From the NCBI GenBank assembly GCA_907165065.1, contig OU015540.1, positions 4,448,001 to 4,512,000 of the forward strand: a stretch of DNA of 64,000 nucleotides. The letters run 5' to 3'. The position numbers were made by a program, and so were the translations under genes. Numbering within the stretch: position 1 is the stretch's first letter; the number at the start of each line of letters is the position of its first letter. This stretch comes from Caprimulgus europaeus (Eukaryota; Chordata; Aves; Caprimulgiformes; Caprimulgidae). Below, piece after piece: positions 63,446 to 64,000 of the stretch. Below the pieces are notes generated by a model that saw nothing but the letters and a program-made list of their open reading frames with translations, had not been told where the DNA came from and made no database searches.

Positions 63446-64000
63446 AATGGGATTGCTTTAGGCAAGTATTTGATAATTTGAACACTAGCTATAAAAAGTT
63501 CTCATTTAATCAATGTAGCTGGCCAAAATTTGGAGTGAGAGGAAGCCCCAAACCCCTACATCACTAAACAAGCCAGACTGTAATTAAATATCAGATTATT
63601 TAGATGTTCTTACCAATGTTATTGTTAAAACTGGCTAGTGTAATATGTGTGATATTAGCCCTAATTATTTTTGGTAACACGATTAATTATTTAGTTCACT
63701 CAAAGTGACAAGAATGAAATGAATCAAAATAAGAAGCTGGCTGGGTAGGCAACTATTAATTTTCTTTCAATCCTGTAATTTCTTTGGTCAAATCAATGAG
63801 ATAAATATGCAGATGGAAAAAGCCAATGAATATACACATGAACAGCATCCAGGTCCCATACAGGTCAGTTGATGATATTAGCTCCTTTGCAGGGGCTGGG
63901 AAGTTGCCCTCAGGAGCATTCAGGTCTGCTGGGTTTCTGAGACGCCTTTTCAAACCTATAAGAGCTTCAAGGCCATGGGCTGCTCTGCTATGGGTGGTAT
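63446..64000. other. Right end of window: no gene seen
   Basis: AT-rich unique sequence after the duplicated 3' flank. No exon or repeat is recognisable up to the window edge. Confidence 0.65.

Overview
The window looks like bird nuclear DNA. It is intron-rich and AT-leaning, with one CpG island. It carries a CR1 LINE 3' end with the typical avian/reptilian tail, and it places a FOXK1 first exon head-to-head with a CYP3A cytochrome P450 gene. From memory (not checked), a CYP3A gene beside FOXK1, with SDK1 on the far side, is one of the known vertebrate CYP3A locations and houses the chicken gene called CYP3A80. I do not name the species.

Layout. Positions 1-7043 are intron 1 of FOXK1 (minus strand), with a (CA)n tract and a 68-bp-period minisatellite. 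Positions 7044-7429 are the FOXK1 first coding exon, which holds most of the FHA domain, inside a CpG island of about 6.77-7.75 kb. Positions 7.75-33.8 kb are a gene-poor interval with no supportable exon. It holds microsatellites, one CR1 fragment (18.07-18.29 kb), a 19-bp tandem repeat and a cluster of nuclear-receptor half-sites near 28.0 kb. Positions 33.88-34.1 kb are the CYP3A proximal promoter, with an ER6 element of the PXR/CAR type. Positions 34109-45347 are a complete 13-exon CYP3A gene (plus strand, 510 residues). Twelve of its 13 coding exon lengths match the human CYP3A4 lengths as I remember them.

Positions 48.1-48.45 kb may hold an old LINE reverse-transcriptase relic. From about 52.1 to 63.45 kb lies a decayed second CYP3A copy in the same orientation. 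Clear remnants of exons 3, 6 and 7, probable remnants of exons 2 and 8, and a 3' flank matching that of the intact gene show a tandem duplication followed by loss of function.

The intact CYP3A keeps the heme cysteine, ExxR, WxxxR and a membrane anchor. It departs from the family in two places: the conserved I-helix threonine is proline, and exon 9 encodes six extra, Asn-rich residues. FOXK1 (a transcription factor) and CYP3A (an ER monooxygenase) are neighbours by synteny; nothing here suggests that they act together.
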